Source: Membranipora membranacea (taxonomy: Eukaryota; Bryozoa; Gymnolaemata; Cheilostomatida; Membraniporidae). Taken from it: a DNA stretch of 60,000 nt. The translations under genes and the position numbers were made by a program. How positions within the stretch are numbered: position 1 is the stretch's first letter; each line of letters begins with the position of its first letter. The notes beneath the pieces are model-generated. The model had not been told where the DNA came from and made no database searches. It worked only from the letters and a program-made list of their open reading frames with translations. The stretch spans positions 30,232,162 through 30,292,161 of the forward strand of contig OU612067.1 in the NCBI GenBank assembly GCA_914767715.1. The letters run 5' to 3'. This document shows, in pieces, positions 1 through 11,254 of the stretch.

Positions 1-579
1 TGCATAATTAGTTGGTTTAGATGATTGATGTTTGACACATTGTGATTGATAGGGCGATTAGCAAGACACTATCCGGATAAACCATACATTTGTTATCATT
101 TTTGTGTACAGTTTCAACTCTCATCATTTTCGTGTTAAACTGACTATGACGCCATTGTTGATATTTTTGATTGGGCTAACTTACTTGGAATTCCAAAGAT
201 TTTTCACAAACATAACACACAGGACACACAACTCTTATGGACAAATTATCTTAATGTTTATCCCAATGCAGACAGGCCATATGCGTATACCTATAGTCAA
301 GTATCGAAACAATGTTCAACTAAGTTTTTTTCATAATAAGATAAAAAACTATGAAACTCCTGAATATTACATGACAATTTTGAAGAGAGTTGCATTCAAA
401 ACCAACACATGCTTGTTCCGAATATAGGTTATAGGATGGTATAAAAAGATGCAGCGCATTATATAGACAACTCACACAACATTCATTATCACCAAAATTG
501 TAAATAAACTTGCTAATTTATGTCATTCGGATAATGTTTTGATATTGCTGTCTCATTTTTACATCACCACCCGATTACC
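1..579. other. Intergenic, nothing recognised
   Basis: AT-rich sequence. The open frame at 104-427 has no recognisable domain, no clear splice context and biased low-complexity composition. I see no gene here. Confidence 0.4.
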
Positions 580-1020
580 CGAGCTCTTGAGGCAACCAAA
601 GGGCTAGCTGGACAATCGACCACAGAAGTACCAAAGTTGGACTTGAAATCACAAATTCTGTGGAACTAATTGCCTGATAGTGAATGGCAGCTGTCTCATA
701 TTTATTGCCTTTCAGTGAATTGGTTTTCATACCTGGTATACAAATCTACCTTTTCAAACATGAAAGATACTTACCAGTGGTAAATGTCTTTATTTTGCTG
801 TCATACAAAAAATTTTTTTTAATCACACAGGGTGGTAGAGGTGCACTGTGCCAATATTTTCATTCATACTGAGCTGACAAGAAGCTTCTGGTGCGGTATT
901 TGCTAAAATTTCTGAACAAAATCTCTAGAAAGAAACTTAGGTTAATAGGAAACAGGGAATGATGTGCTAATCATTATGTCTAACCAACACATCAATACAG
1001 TCAGACAATAAAATGTGTTT
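580..1020 (+). repeat. Diverged dispersed repeat, copy 1
   Basis: Matches 2250-2525 in the same orientation. Shared blocks include the ctggacaatc / accacag-aa-taccaaagttggact stretch (about 610-640 and 2276-2312), a ctcatatttattgcct block, and a later block around gctaacaaacacatcaa. The copies differ by many substitutions and small indels, so the duplication is old. It has no coding content that I can support. Confidence 0.6.
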
Positions 1021-2249
1021 ACCGAATGTTACCCTATTGAGCTTTTAACTATGGTTCATCGGATCATGACACAGCATGTATTTGTGTATTGCTTTATTGG
1101 CCTTATGGCAATTTTGTTTTGCGGTGCAAATAATTATTTACCTATCTTAAGTCTGTGAATCATTTTCATTCTCCCATACAGGCAATCAAATGTTTCCCCA
1201 TAATCTCCTTGTAAAACTTCTAAATGTTTTTCGTGCTTACTATTTCCAGTTCCTTTTCGTCCGGATAATTACAAAAATTGATAGTCCGCCTTGCGTTGAC
1301 TGGTGCAAGACAATGAATCAACATACGGTGTGCGCTTATTTTCAGTCCTTAATGCAAACCAGCACCAATGTAATTCATTTTATTCCGTCAACCATTTTAA
1401 ACACAGCTGGTGAGATATTCAGCACTGAAGGAGACCAGATTAGTTTTAAGGAGTCTCGTGCCTGATTTTATGCAATATGGAAGTTATTATCTAATGGATT
1501 GATTACTTCCTTTTCAATGGTTTTGGGTAACCGGCATATTCTGATCTAGCTTATGTTTCCTTAGCAACTTGTCAAGTATCTAATCCAGGTTCAACAAAAG
1601 TAAAACAACAAAACGCTTAACTTTTGTTGGAAGCTTGCTAAAGGAGTTGTATGCAATATGGCTGAATTAAAATCCAGAACGATATATGCAAATGAACGGT
1701 AAGGAAGATGATTAAAAATGGCCATTCAGCATCCTTGTCCTTTTTCAATATGTTTTATTACCTAGTGATATTCGACGTTGCATGACAGCCATGAGATGCT
1801 TGTACACAGTCTCAATGCCTCATTTGTAGAAGTTCCTTTCACACAGCCAAAGAAAATATTTGGATAGCGATTCATCCTTAACCTGTGATTTCATAGATCT
1901 AATGTAATGTGCCTTTCAGAACTGTTCTTAATTTATAATTTTGGTTTAATTTCAGTGTAATCAAAATCGCTCATATTCCGTATACAGCTACACGATCTGA
2001 TTATCCCAACTTATAACCTCCATGTTTTTTGACAGTGGTATATCGGCACTGGCTGGATGTGCCCCTAGGGGTAAAGACAATGTGTTCTCTAATTATCATC
2101 CTATGATCATTGTTTCCAACCATAGCAAATATGTGACACTTCTTATGTCCAACAAACTGTCTTGATTTAAACTATTAATTATTGAATTGGCATAATGTTC
2201 TCTTTATTTATTTAAAGTTGGTTTACATATCTTCCCTCAGACTCAATAA
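1021..2249. other. Intergenic, nothing recognised
   Basis: No supported gene. The open frame at 1190-1465 has no recognisable domain and no paralogue in the window. Confidence 0.4.
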
Positions 2250-2525
2250 ACTAATCTCTTAAGCTGACCACAGGGCTGGACAATCAACCACGGAAATACC
2301 AAAGTTGGACTTTAACCCATGAGAACAGCGCCATCAGCTGCCTGACAGGGAATGGCAATTGTCTCATATTTATTGCCTGTTACTGAATCGAGTGTCTTAC
2401 CTTGCATACAAAAAAAACTTTTTAAACATGATTGACTTAGATTGATTAAAAGATTGGTAATGTCATGGCATACATTATGGCTAACAAACACATCAACACT
2501 TTCAACACTTTCACAACAAAATCAA
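2250..2525 (+). repeat. Diverged dispersed repeat, copy 2
   Basis: Partner of the copy at 580-1020, same orientation, about 1.67 kb downstream. The internal order of shared blocks is preserved. Confidence 0.6.
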
Positions 2526-2619
2526 CAAATACAATCTCTTCAATTTTAGCAGTCTCTTGTAATTAACTGTGTCAATATTCTTGCAATTAATTAATGATTA
2601 ATTGTACTGATATACATGG

Positions 2620-2705
2620 CTTTTGCCTTCATAATAATGGGAAATGAGCCTCTAAAATGATAGCATATATCACAATGATGATCATATGCCGTCCTTCACC
2701 GAAAC
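2620..2705 (+). repeat. Repeat resembling the promoter side of the 3.5 kb peptide gene
   Basis: Shares an ordered, diverged match with 3240-3340: gggaaat-a, then aaatgatagc-tatatca, then a atgatcata-ccgtcct / atgattatacc-tgtcctt block. The second copy ends right at the TATA box of the proline-rich peptide gene. This may be the leftover of an upstream gene duplicate, but I find no coding exon after it. Confidence 0.45.
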
Positions 2706-3339
2706 TTGCAAACCTGGCACCTTGTTGTTCTCAGTAAATAAGCAGATGATTGATACAACAATCGCCAGCTTTTCTAAGAATGTTAGATTTATGGAGATGG
2801 TCATTGGTGACATTGTTTACATTATGACTAGCAATCACCATCAGTAGTTCCTAGAAGGAGTTTGTTTCCAAATTGTGTCCGTATTCATCTTTGAATCATT
2901 GTTCAACATATTATAACTTATCATTCTGATATCTTCATTTTGTTGTTATTAATCGTAGTAATAATTTCCAAAACTAAGCAGCACTTTTGCCTATTTTTAT
3001 CGGTGCAAGACAATTATTAGCAAAATTTCACCCTGCAAACGATTGATTTCATTGTCAGTGTTGAATATCAAGTCTTCTCATCACAGCTGCAGATTGAATG
3101 ATTATGGAGCCTGTCAATAATTGAGTCATGTCCGCTATCACAATAACTAACAGAAATACCCATGTAAATCTTCCTCACAGGGTAGATTAGATAACAAATT
3201 TCATATGATTTCTACTGATCAAAACGTGGACTATAAGCCATTTTTTGCTCGCATAAATAGGAAATAAACAACTGAAATGATAGCCTATATCAATATTATG
3301 ATTATACCATGTCCTTTAGCAGAGCTGCAAAATGTTTCA

Positions 3340-3415
3340 TATATAAGACAGCCTTCAACTAGTATAATCAATCGGTTTTCTACACCCACAGTTGTCACTG
3401 ATCTCTAATTCAACT
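3340..3415 (+). promoter_or_regulatory. TATA box and noncoding first exon of the proline-rich peptide gene
   Basis: TATATAA lies at 3340-3346. About 25-30 bases on, transcription could begin near 3370. The exon would end at 3415 before a good donor (gtaagt at 3416). The next acceptor is at 3564-3565. A TATA box with a noncoding exon 1 and a signal-peptide exon 2 is the same plan as the gene at 24.4-26.0 kb. Confidence 0.55.
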
Positions 3416-3573
3416 GTAAGTATACACTGATTGTTAATAATCCTATATCCATAGACACAATCCTTTTATCAACCATGGACCGGTACAGATAGATTATTTT
3501 ATTGAAATTTTGATACCAAGGAAAGTTCCAATTGACAGTTGATTTATGTTTTATCTGTTTAACAGAGAGGAAA

Positions 3574-3916
3574 ATGAAGGTATTTGCTATGATCTCCCTG
3601 CTAGTCACAGCTCTCGGTAAGTTAAAAAAAATACTATTGATAATTCTGAGTTTTAAAAGATTATTCTTATTCTTATTCTTTATTTATATGCTAATCTCAG
3701 TATGTCTATCTTTTTTATTCCTCTCTTCGGAAAGTAAAATCACAAACAAATTTTTCATGCAGATGGTTCATCAACAGTAAAAAGAGGTATATCAAAAGCA
3801 ATGACAATGATCTAAACATGATCAATTTTCTTTTGTTTCTAGCTGTTACACAAACACAGGCTGGCAAGAGTAAACCAGCTCCCCCATCCCCATTCAAGGG
3901 AAACCCATGGGGATAA
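3574..3916 (+). CDS. Small secreted proline-rich peptide precursor (38 aa), possibly C-terminally amidated
   Basis: Two coding exons, 3574-3616 and 3843-3916, join in phase 1 across an intron with gtaagt and a pyrimidine-rich ...tttctag end, giving 38 codons. Residues 1-21 form a secretion signal: start MKVFAM, hydrophobic core ISLLVTALAV, then TQTQA. The predicted mature peptide is GKSKPAPPSPFKGNPWG: 17 residues, four or more prolines, net positive, no cysteine. A C-terminal Gly after Trp is the classic substrate of peptidylglycine amidation, which would give a PW-amide end. The coding exon continues to a donor at 3926 and a noncoding 3' exon. Short proline-rich basic peptides are often antimicrobial and amidated ones are often neuropeptides; the sequence does not decide between them. 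No family was recognised. Exon structure is well supported and function is inferred. Confidence 0.62.
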
Positions 3917-4146
3917 CCCAGACAGGTAACTATAAAGAACAAATAATTGTTCATCCGCTTTTATTTTTAAGGGAATACTGACAGAAAATGCCTAAATGCG
4001 CTGGGTAGCCATCAAAATCAAACAGACAATAACACCTATTTCCTTTACAAAGAGGCATTAAGATCATTAATGGTTTACTCGTATAAATTAGAAAGCCATA
4101 GCTAAATACAATCAAGTTATTCGTTGAATATCATTTTTTCTTCTAG

Positions 4147-4260
4147 AGTCCAGTACAACATGTCAACAACCACAGAACAATGATCTAGCTTCGACAAACC
4201 TTTCAAGAGACAAACTTCCAAACTTTTGGAATCTTATCATCAATTTTAAATCCTAATAAA
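4147..4260 (+). other. 3' UTR exon and polyadenylation signal of the proline-rich peptide gene
   Basis: The coding exon ends at 3925 before gtaact. The next acceptor, ttcttctag, ends at 4146. The exon carries no open frame and ends with AATAAA at 4255-4260, so cleavage would fall near 4275-4285. The gene is therefore about 0.9 kb with three introns. Confidence 0.5.
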
Positions 4261-5265
4261 ACTTTGACTTGCTAATCAGACAGCGTTTATTATTCTGCTT
4301 ATGGCTTACGGGAGAGAATGCTCCGAATTTGATATTGTGAGTGAAGTGATGCATAAGAGTAATTTACTCCTAGGGACACATCACCTTTAGAATAGAAGGC
4401 ATATTCTGTTAAACGGTCATCAGTGGTTGTAGATTGTAGATTCTACACTTTCTTTGATAACCAAGGGTGTTCTCCTAGATGATATGATGGAAAATGAAAG
4501 TATACTTACAGTTTCTTTTGAAATTAGTGAAATGCTGTGAATGTAGAAAACATACATTTTGCCGTTTACACAGCTTTTGCAATCCTTTCCCAAATGTCTT
4601 GAAATTGTAATTATTTTGATATATTGTGCTACTATTTTGTTTGTTACCAAATCATTAAGGCGAATGAAGATACCGGCACAATGAAGGGTAAATTGTAGCG
4701 GCTAGAGTAGATGGAATCAATTATGTTGTTGAATTGAAGCAAAATTGCTCGATAATCTATTGACTTGCTTAGGCAACCTGAGACGAGGGTTTCCAAGTTT
4801 GGTATTTTTTGGGATAAAATATGAACAAATTAAATATCAATTAAATTTGAACAAGTATTTCATATGTTCATAATTTGTATGTTCATAAATTGGGATTAAC
4901 TATCAACGGGCATTTCATATTTTGTGGCAAAATCGTCACAATGTTTACAAAGAAATAATAAGGAAAACCCTTTATTGCCTTAGACGATTGATGGTGTTTT
5001 TTATGCTCATTCAAAATGAAGTAATAAATATTTACTAAATAATTATTCAATCTCAGTAGATGGAACTGGTGCATGTCGCCGTAAATATAGGCAGCACCTT
5101 GTCCTCTTCAGAGCTGTTATAGAAGTTTGAATGAATTTTTCAGACACACTTTAGTGATGAATGAATGATGGTTCTTCCATTTTGTTTGCTATAATTGGGT
5201 ATCTTAATTTTTGGCAGCTTATAGTTGAATATATATTTGAAGCACAACTTCGCTAGTGTGATTAG
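4261..5265. other. Intergenic, nothing recognised
   Basis: AT-rich. No open frame here has a recognisable domain or splice context, and I see no repeat copy elsewhere in the window. Confidence 0.4.
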
Positions 5266-5269
5266 AGAA

Positions 5270-7210
5270 CATCAACACTAAACAATCTTGACTTAGTTAG
5301 CAAAAGTGTATATGATACATTGTACAAACCAAGCTATGTCAATACCAATTTCCTGTCAATGACTGGAGCAAGAGGTTTTGCTGACCAATGAGAAGGGGAA
5401 TTCTGAGCCTGCTTATTAGTCTACAATATAAACAAACGGGAGTTGCCTACCTCCTTGTTGGGGTGGGATAACTCTGACCTCTTGTCCCAGTGCGAATTGC
5501 AAACCCTTCATAAGATTTGGAGGATGTTCTTTCAGACAATCAGAGAGACACTGAAAGCATAACAGACCTCATGCTAAAATGTTAATTTCGGACTCTTTAA
5601 CGGAACCGGAGTAGGTTTTCCAAACTAACTCAAAGTTACAAGATTGGAATCCGACATCTGCTAAAATATTAGTTTTAGAGTCGACAAAATATTTGGAAGA
5701 GATTTACTCAAATTAACTCATAGCTGCGAGATAGAAAATGGACATCCTACTAAAATTTTAATTTTAGACTCGCCGGAAGGTTTTTAGGAGGCTGGCTCAA
5801 TTTATCTAGACTAAAAGATAAAAAACTAGACCATCTTTCATAATCTACAGACTATATTTTCAAGTACACAAGTACGCCATGAGTTGCATATTGGGAAATA
5901 GATTTGACAAGGCTACCCAAAACCATTTAAAACCAGCAAGAGTGAGGCCAAGTTATGATGCAGTCCATATTTTGATATCCAAGCAGAGGCCTCATGATCT
6001 TTATTACACACACTGGAATGTTTAACCAATCAGTCAGGGCAGGTTAGGGCAGCCAACAGTGTGAGCTTATGAACATATAATTCACCAGTAAGTAGGCCCA
6101 TTCACAGCACGTTGGTTTTATTGATCGGCTTACTCCTTGACAACCTTAACCCAGCGTGAAGCATATCGCTACAAAACCCGAGATGCAGTGGTTAGTGACA
6201 GCATCCTCCTGTATAAAGCTATACCATACAGGAAGGTTCTTTTATCTGCATGCACGATGTTGTTGTACATACAGAAGACCTCCATTATTTTGGGTCCTGA
6301 TCCGAAGGGACTCTGTGATCAGTCAAAGTCGAAATGACTTATGGTACCAAATGGGAATCAAACCACTCCCTTCTGGTCAACTGGCAGATGCGCTTACGGC
6401 TGAGGCCAACTGACTGACTGGCTTAATATCGGTTTGCAAAGCATTGTATCTCACTGGAGGGTGCAAGTGGTGTTAAGTCAGTCTAACCGGTCAGCAAACA
6501 TCATTTATTGGTTGTGGACTGTGATAAGCAGCACAACAGAGCAAGTATGCGGTACACTGCTCCTTCTGCTGCCCTCACGTTTATCAACAAGTATCTGTCA
6601 TTCCCTGCTGTAATGCGGTAAATGTGGGCTTAGTGGCTAGGAGGGCAAATGCAATCATTCAATCGCAAAAGTAGCACAACATACCAAATCTGCCATTACC
6701 ACATATGGTATTGCTGTACTCATTAAATGGGCCAGGTTGTTTTGAGTCCATGATCAGGTGTTCAACTTATAAAAGAATAGAAATGGACATTCGATTACAG
6801 ATTGCTTGGATAATTGTGTCTCACATATATTATAAATCATACCTGTATGGTCCGACAATCAGGAGTTTGTAGCCCTTATTTTCGATCTTATCAGCATTCC
6901 ATGGACTGATGAAGATATTTCAGCAATAGGAAAAACCTGTACACAGTTTGACACCAGGCACCTAAAGATCCTTCACAGAAATTTGACAAGGATTGAATAT
7001 TATTTGAACAGCGGGAAATTTAAGATTATGGATGAATCCACACCCTGTCAGTGGCTGTAATTCTGTCAGTGTGAATACTTGGCAATCCATGAAAAAGGAA
7101 ATAATTGGGTATATGAGCAAGAAAGAAATGTAAAGTCATATTGGTTAGATAGACCATTGGCAGTGAAAGGTTTTTTCTGGACGGAAATCTCGATTTGCAG
7201 TGATTCAAGT
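5270..7210 (+). repeat. Interspersed repeat family R, copy A
   Basis: Collinear with 27165-29030 (copy B) over nearly its whole length, and with the minus strand of 59045-59345 at its start. Conserved landmarks are aaacaatcttgacttag, the tgatacattgtacaaaccaag block, the aaacaaacgggagt block, then gggtgggataactctgacctcttg, the paired gcagaggcctcatgatctt block, and an embedded SINE. No long open frame spans it, so it looks like a non-autonomous element or a segmental duplication. I could not define its ends. Confidence 0.7.
6225..6425 (-). mobile_element. tRNA-derived SINE (family S1), in repeat copy A
   Basis: On the minus strand the 5' end reads like a tRNA gene: an A-box region around TTGGCCTCAGCCGTAAGCGC and a B-box GGTTTGATTCC about 35 bases later, followed by an unrelated body that includes ctgatcacagagtcccttc. 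The body matches the copy at 28130-28350 closely. It lies in the same place within family R, so the SINE was inserted before R was duplicated. Confidence 0.7.
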
Positions 7211-8520
7211 ACCAGTAGCAGCAGGTGTTAGTCCTACAAAAATAGGGTTAGAGCGGCTCAAAATTCGGGAGAGGTAAGAAGCTCGTTTGGTTTAACTGTG
7301 CACATGAATCGGTCCCTGTCCATTTTTGCTGTGATTATTCTTTGATCCCCAATGGCCAAACAAGTTGATCTGTGGTGCCAGGCCTATCACATCGAAAACT
7401 ACATTGCATGTATGTAGTTTTGAAAAATGGGTCTAACTTGGAGTTATGCTTTCGAGATTCGATTATGCAAGTGTAAAGACGGGATTATACTTGCAAGGAC
7501 CTGCAAAGTCAGCAAACCATTGTCAATTACATGTATGTACAGATAATGTGGGATAGGAATATGGAATATGCTCATGACTGAAATTGAAAGCTAAAGATAA
7601 TTGAGCAAATAAGTATAAGCAAGTATAAAAAGGAAAGTGATATGGTGCGGCGAATGTGTGATATACTAAATACACAGATTGATGAGACTCAGATACTATC
7701 ATGGTCCATAAATTTCCTTTAGCCTACATGTATGATGATAATTATAATATATATAAATTAAACCGTTCAGACAACGGGACGCTGCCGTAAAGGACTGACG
7801 TAACATCATGGATGGCTATCGGCGCAACCAGCACTTCCAGTTCTATCAACATGTCAACGATGACAAAAATGCATATATCACAACCCTGACATCTACTGAT
7901 GGTCAACTGTGCCCCCACTTGCGCTGTCGGCTTGGCCACCGTTAGGCACGTCGCCTAGACAAACCACCACATCACCCAACTCTGGCTTCCAACAGCACGC
8001 TAAAAAGAGCGTCCGCTGCCATACCGATTCAAGCACTACAAAACAAAAACAAAACAAACCACTACCAAACAAAAAATGTTCGGGCAAATCAAACTAAAAC
8101 CATAAACCAGCTAAATGTAGACATCGGCCTTTGTCCAAATAACCCTTCACCTCAGCCGGCCCGCATTGGCAAGCGACTGACCTGTATGGCTGGAACATCT
8201 GGCCAAACCAATACGGAATCATCACAGGTGTTTGCCTCACATTTCCATTTGTCCCTGTATTCATTTCGGAGCATTACACCAAGGACAAGTATTATAAATT
8301 TACACAAGTTCAAGGACTACCTTTCGGCAGCTTAGAAAAATCAATCCTATGCCTACAGGGTGAAAAGATGCCATTACTTCTTTTCTTTTCCTAAAAGCTG
8401 AAAAAGTAGTAATGCCAATATTCATGTTCATTCACAATTAAGTCATGATGATATTTTTTAATGGTGATGGCTGACAGATGGCACTGCAGTTGATATCCCA
8501 GAAATCTCTTACCTATCCAC
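7211..8520. other. Intergenic, a GC-richer island at 7770-8060 unexplained
   Basis: No supported gene. The 7770-8060 part is noticeably richer in G and C than its surroundings and has open frames on both strands (7909-8097 plus, 7893-8087 minus), but no recognisable domain. It may be a fragment of a retroelement leader. A palindrome-like match (aaactacat...atgtagttt) recurs near 7390 and 19185. Confidence 0.3.
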
Positions 8521-8524
8521 ATTC

Positions 8525-9973
8525 AATGGTATGCAGTGGTGCCTAATCCATGTTTATTTACAAATTAGATGCAGTAATTTTCGCTGGCAAAAGCTTGTTC
8601 GAATTTACAGTAGACAATTAATCCCTTAATTACAGAATCAAACAATTAAAAATCAGCAACAATCAATGATGCGTCAGACAGCTAAAATTTGGTTTCATGG
8701 TTTCATTAGTGATAATCCAAATAAATCTGAATGATAAATATGACTGAGCTAAAAACAATGCAACCAGATTTTACCTTGTGAATTCATGAATTCTCCCGAG
8801 AAATAAGCCTCATTTAATTTTGACAAATTTAATGTCAATACACAGTGTTGAGATTAATGTATTTCATGGAAGGAATTTTGTTATTACACAATTGGAGCAG
8901 GGCTTATGTTTGATAATACCCACATATTGCCACACCAGAAGCAGATTTGGTGCTTCTCTTAATTGTCATGTTTTCTACTCCAACAATAAATTGCCAGCTT
9001 CTCGCTGAGCAAACATTAACAAGAGAACTTACATTGGTACATAAATTTACTCCAAACCTAGTGGAAACTGCCTCAATCTGTTGTACAAATTGTCCGACAA
9101 TGTTTGTGGTCTTCCCTTGTACCCGCAATGATTCAGCATATGTAGCTTAACCGGTTTTGACCATTACCCACACAGTTTTCCAAGGTACCTGTCAATGATC
9201 TACAGGTCAATGGTGATAATTTCTGGTCCCTGATAAGAGAGCAAACAGCAATACAATATCTTGAGCTTACTGAAAAAAAACCCACTGATTGCTGAAGGGG
9301 TGATCATCCTACAACTACACAATTGTCAAACCTTGAAAATACTAAGCCCTCTGTCAACAGGCAAGCAAGCTTGAGGATAAAATCGTAAAGGATTTCAAAT
9401 CATTGATTTGCGTATGCCGCTAAGACAACATGTATTAATATTGCATGGGTGAGATTTCCTGAGGTTTTAAGAAAGTTTCTGGTGGCGTTGCAATCTAATT
9501 TTGCCTGACAATGCATAGCTTCTTTGCAGAGGGATTTTTCATTTGATTTATTGTCAGCGGTCCTTCCGCAAACCAGTTATGATGTTTCACAATGTATGGC
9601 AGCTGTCCTTTTCCGGGAGGCGATAATTTAAAGTATATCAATAAACGCCCTGATACCTGGCATATCAACTCCACTATTTGGTCTTCTTTATATTATATAT
9701 TGAACATTTGGCCAGGGCAAACTTTGCTTTTGTGATTAATCTAAAAATTTTAGTGCGATAAAGAGAAATTTTTACTGAATTCATGGAAATAAGTTAATTA
9801 TAGAAAACTAGTAAAAAATTTAGCCCAGTTGACCATCTCTGATAGTGATGTTACTCTCATAGCACTCTACGCTGATTTTCTAAGTTGAGATTGATATCTA
9901 GTGAAATGTAACATTGAATGATGCGACAGGGTTATTGAAGACAATTTCAAGATTAAAATTTATTTGGTTTTGT
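8525..9973 (+). repeat. Family T repeat, first copy (left of the LTR element)
   Basis: Aligns in order with 18105-19110: gtgcctaa-ccatgtttat, the aattctccc-g-aaataagcttcattta block, the aatgtcaatacacag block, the aataaattgc...tcttgctgagcacaca block, and the final ttgagattgat-tctag...atgtaacat-gattgatg-gac block. The copies are clearly diverged. The retrotransposon sits exactly between them. Confidence 0.65.
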
Positions 9974-9978
9974 TGGCA
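9974..9978 (+). repeat. Target-site duplication, left
   Basis: TGGCA flanks the element here and again at 18068-18072, immediately outside TG...CA LTR ends. A 5-bp TSD is usual for Ty3-type integrases. Confidence 0.8.
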
Positions 9979-10947
9979 TGTGGTACGGGAAATCTCGAAA
10001 GGGTGGAACACCTGGCCGTTACCTGGCTAGGGTTTGGTTCTCAGGCTAACGGTATCTAGCTAAACAAACTCACCATGAATGAGCCGAGAGAGGATAACTC
10101 CTGGGTAGAGAACTCCTGGATAGCTATCTTCAGCCTAGAGAGGGTCGTACTGGTGGCAAAGCCAACCTAGCAGAGCTGTTTACTGAGGGTCGTACTGGTG
10201 GCAAAGCCAACCTAGCAGAGCTGTTTACTGAGGGTCGTACTGGTGGCAAAGCCAACCCAGCAGAGCTGTTTACTGAGGGTCGTACTGGTGGCAAAGCCAA
10301 TCTAGCAGAGCTGTTTACTGAGGGTCGTACTGGTGGCAAAGCCAACCTAGCAGGGCTGGTGTCTCGAGTAGCTTACAAGCGGAGCTTGTAGCGGGTGCAT
10401 TTCTATCTGATAGTATACGTTGCGAAGCGGGATGTACCCTGACCTTGCCCTCTGAGCAGATTAAGCTGGACGCACCCGGAACCTGGACTGTGTAGCCTTA
10501 GCTATATGAGGTGTATTGACTATATATTCAGACCGGACACTGAAACGCACTTGCTGGGAGTAATATTGGAAATGCGATAGACTGTCTGTGATAATACTGT
10601 AAGACGGTGCAGCCGTCTTAATATTGAGTTCCATGTCGATAATTGTTAAGATTAAATGTGTATAGAATATATATTTATGATGACCGTGAGATTGCTTCTG
10701 CAATAAATTTATATATGTTGAAGCCGTCTACATGATATTGATAATATAATATGTTCCAGTTTAAATCAGGGTAGATAACCCTTTTCACATCAGAATGACT
10801 CTGTTTGACTTTGAATATTCTATATTTAGAATATTCAAAATTAGTAGGCATGATACATCCATTATAATAGCAGACAGCAAGAGTTGTCCCCTCAATAATG
10901 CGTGTTACTGGGTTCGCTACATTATTTATAGCCTCAAAACTACCTCA
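9979..10947 (-). repeat. 3' LTR (969 bp)
   Basis: Begins TGTGGTACGGG and ends CTACCTCA on the plus strand. It matches 17234-18067 almost base for base, but is exactly 135 bp longer because it holds five rather than two copies of an internal 45-bp unit. A perfect palindrome (TTTGAATATTCTA, 4-base loop, TAGAATATTCAAA) lies near 10812-10841. Confidence 0.93.
10140..10358 (+). repeat. 45-bp tandem repeat, five units, inside the 3' LTR
   Basis: Units start at 10140, 10185, 10230, 10275 and 10320, each beginning gagggtcgtactggtggcaa. Only a few substitutions separate them. The period is a multiple of three, which produces a fake proline-rich open frame on the minus strand (10130-10345). The other LTR has two units, at 17395 and 17440. 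Confidence 0.9.
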
Positions 10948-11254
10948 GTTGCCTCAATATAAAATTATGTGTGAAACACATCATATATTTTATTTTAATG
11001 CCCAGCAGATAAGAACTTTGGCTATCATAAACTACCAATTCCATTACTGTGGCTCTGTACATGCTGAAGTGAATCCTGTGGGTCACTGGTCTGGTGGGAA
11101 TTGATAATAACTAAGGTGAGTAATATTTTCTATGTGTCATGTGTTCAGCAACACATTTGAATGACTGACAGAGAGATAGATAGTCATAGCCTAATAATCT
11201 AAGGATAAATAGCCATGAATGTATAGTAATATATATAGATATGTTCAACTCAGT

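Noticed and set aside
10130-10345. Minus-strand frame of five 15-residue proline-rich repeats
   Set aside because: It is a by-product of the 45-bp LTR array, whose period is divisible by three. It has no start context and shrinks with the array in the other LTR.
10461-10703. 80-codon minus-strand frame present in both LTRs
   Set aside because: Identical in both LTRs only because the LTRs are nearly identical. No domain, and LTRs do not normally encode proteins.
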